Assembly: GCA_022495995.1 (NCBI GenBank)
Contig: JAFEMH010002079.1
Span: forward strand, 248,001-312,000
Length of the DNA: 64,000 nucleotides
Reading direction: 5' to 3'
Origin: Adenophora triphylla var. japonica
Taxonomy: Eukaryota; Streptophyta; Magnoliopsida; Asterales; Campanulaceae
Made by a program: the position numbers and the translations under genes. Under the pieces are notes generated by a model. That model worked only from the letters and a program-made list of their open reading frames with translations. It did no database searches and had not been told where the DNA came from. Shown here in pieces: positions 63,462-64,000 of this stretch; position 1 is the stretch's first letter, and every line of letters starts with the position of its first letter.

Positions 63462-63735
63462 TTGGTTTTGTATGAACAATTATTTTTGGTTTTATATTTG
63501 ATGTTTAAAAATGAGGTAATGATTGTATGAACAATTATTTTTGGTTTTGTATTTGATGTTTGAAAATGAGGTAATGATTGATTTATGGATTTATGGTTTG
63601 TATATATATGGGGTAATTGGTTGGTGTATGTATGAGGTGAGTGTGTATATGGGTTAATGGTTTTATGTGTATGGGGTGATTGGTTGGTGTATGGATTTGT
63701 ATATGTGTGTATGGGTAATGGTTGCAGCATAGACG
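63462..63735. repeat. 68-bp tandem duplication and GT-rich minisatellite after the PMD gene
   Basis: GTATGAACAATTATTTTTGG and TTTGATGTTTRAAAATGAGG occur twice (63470 and 63526). Copies of TGGGGTRATTGGTTGGTGTA follow at 63608-63690 in a GT-rich run. The ORF on the minus strand there is low complexity. Confidence 0.75.
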
Positions 63736-64000
63736 AGTCGGGTGTTGGTGTAATGCCCTAGGCTTTAGTTATGTTTAACTGAAAACCATTATGTATCATC
63801 TTTATCGTTTATGTTTATTATTTGATTATTATATAGTTTGCATATTTATTGTAATAATCTCCATCCCTAATTATTAAGAGAATAATTAGTATAATTGTCA
63901 ATGGATAATCATATGATGATTATATGCATAGAGATACACATTGAAATTATGGGTACTTGTTAGAGAACAAGTGACTGGACTTGACCCGTATGAGATTTAT
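63736..64000. other. Unassigned sequence at the right edge
   Basis: No gene seen. TGTAATGCCCTAGGCTTTAG at 63753 could be an LTR or transposon start, but the partner end is outside the window. Confidence 0.3.

Overview
The window is nuclear DNA of a flowering plant, most likely a eudicot. The evidence is a spliced PDCL3/VIAF-type phosducin-like gene with plant-style sequence, a plant mobile domain (PMD) gene, and long Ty3/gypsy retrotransposons of the Tat/Ogre type. The Tat assignment rests on a dual RNase H (gRNH plus aRNH), CHHC zinc knuckles in gag, a tRNA-Arg-like primer-binding site, extra antisense ORFs and UTR minisatellites. I cannot name the species. About 54 kb of the 64 kb is nested retrotransposon sequence; the host genes sit in the last 8 kb.

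Layout. 1-4241 (+): remnant F, with the gag end, a broken protease and an unexplained 294-residue ORF. 4242-12102 (+): element E, with 5' LTR, primer-binding site, conserved leader, a 58/61-bp minisatellite and a broken gag, but no pol. 12103-14693 (-): the 3' LTR and 3' UTR of element C, inserted in E. 14694-35028 (-): element D, inserted in C, with 3' LTR, a 39-bp minisatellite and an intact 656-residue gag; its 5' LTR is reduced to 15 bp. 22316-34045 (-): element B, nested in the D leader with a perfect AGTAC target duplication and nearly identical LTRs; it encodes gag only. 35029-53981 (+): element A, the only one with pol (protease, RT, gRNH, aRNH, integrase), all frameshifted. A also carries two antisense genes, one DUF7745-like and one PMD-like, and two minisatellites before its 3' LTR.

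Host part. 53982-55980 is AT-rich with one inverted-repeat element. The PDCL3-like gene runs on the minus strand from 59631 to 55981 in four exons and predicts 249 residues. A roughly 1-kb inverted-repeat element (59724-60761) separates it from a PMD gene (61566-63451, +) that carries an in-frame stop and a later break.

How the parts relate. Elements B, D and E carry gag without pol; A carries pol with a stunted gag. A, B and E share a non-coding leader and essentially the same primer-binding site, and A, B, C and D share a non-coding 3' domain. That pattern suggests one family in which gag-only members are mobilised in trans. The 3' domain consists of short hairpins whose arms change together between elements, ending in a hairpin against the polypurine tract. 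The LTR promoters of A, B, C and D carry a family-specific palindrome with a CG-YR-CG core about 20-25 bp upstream of the TATA box, and the palindrome of A recurs upstream of its antisense genes. These two non-coding signals look like the least described biology in the window.
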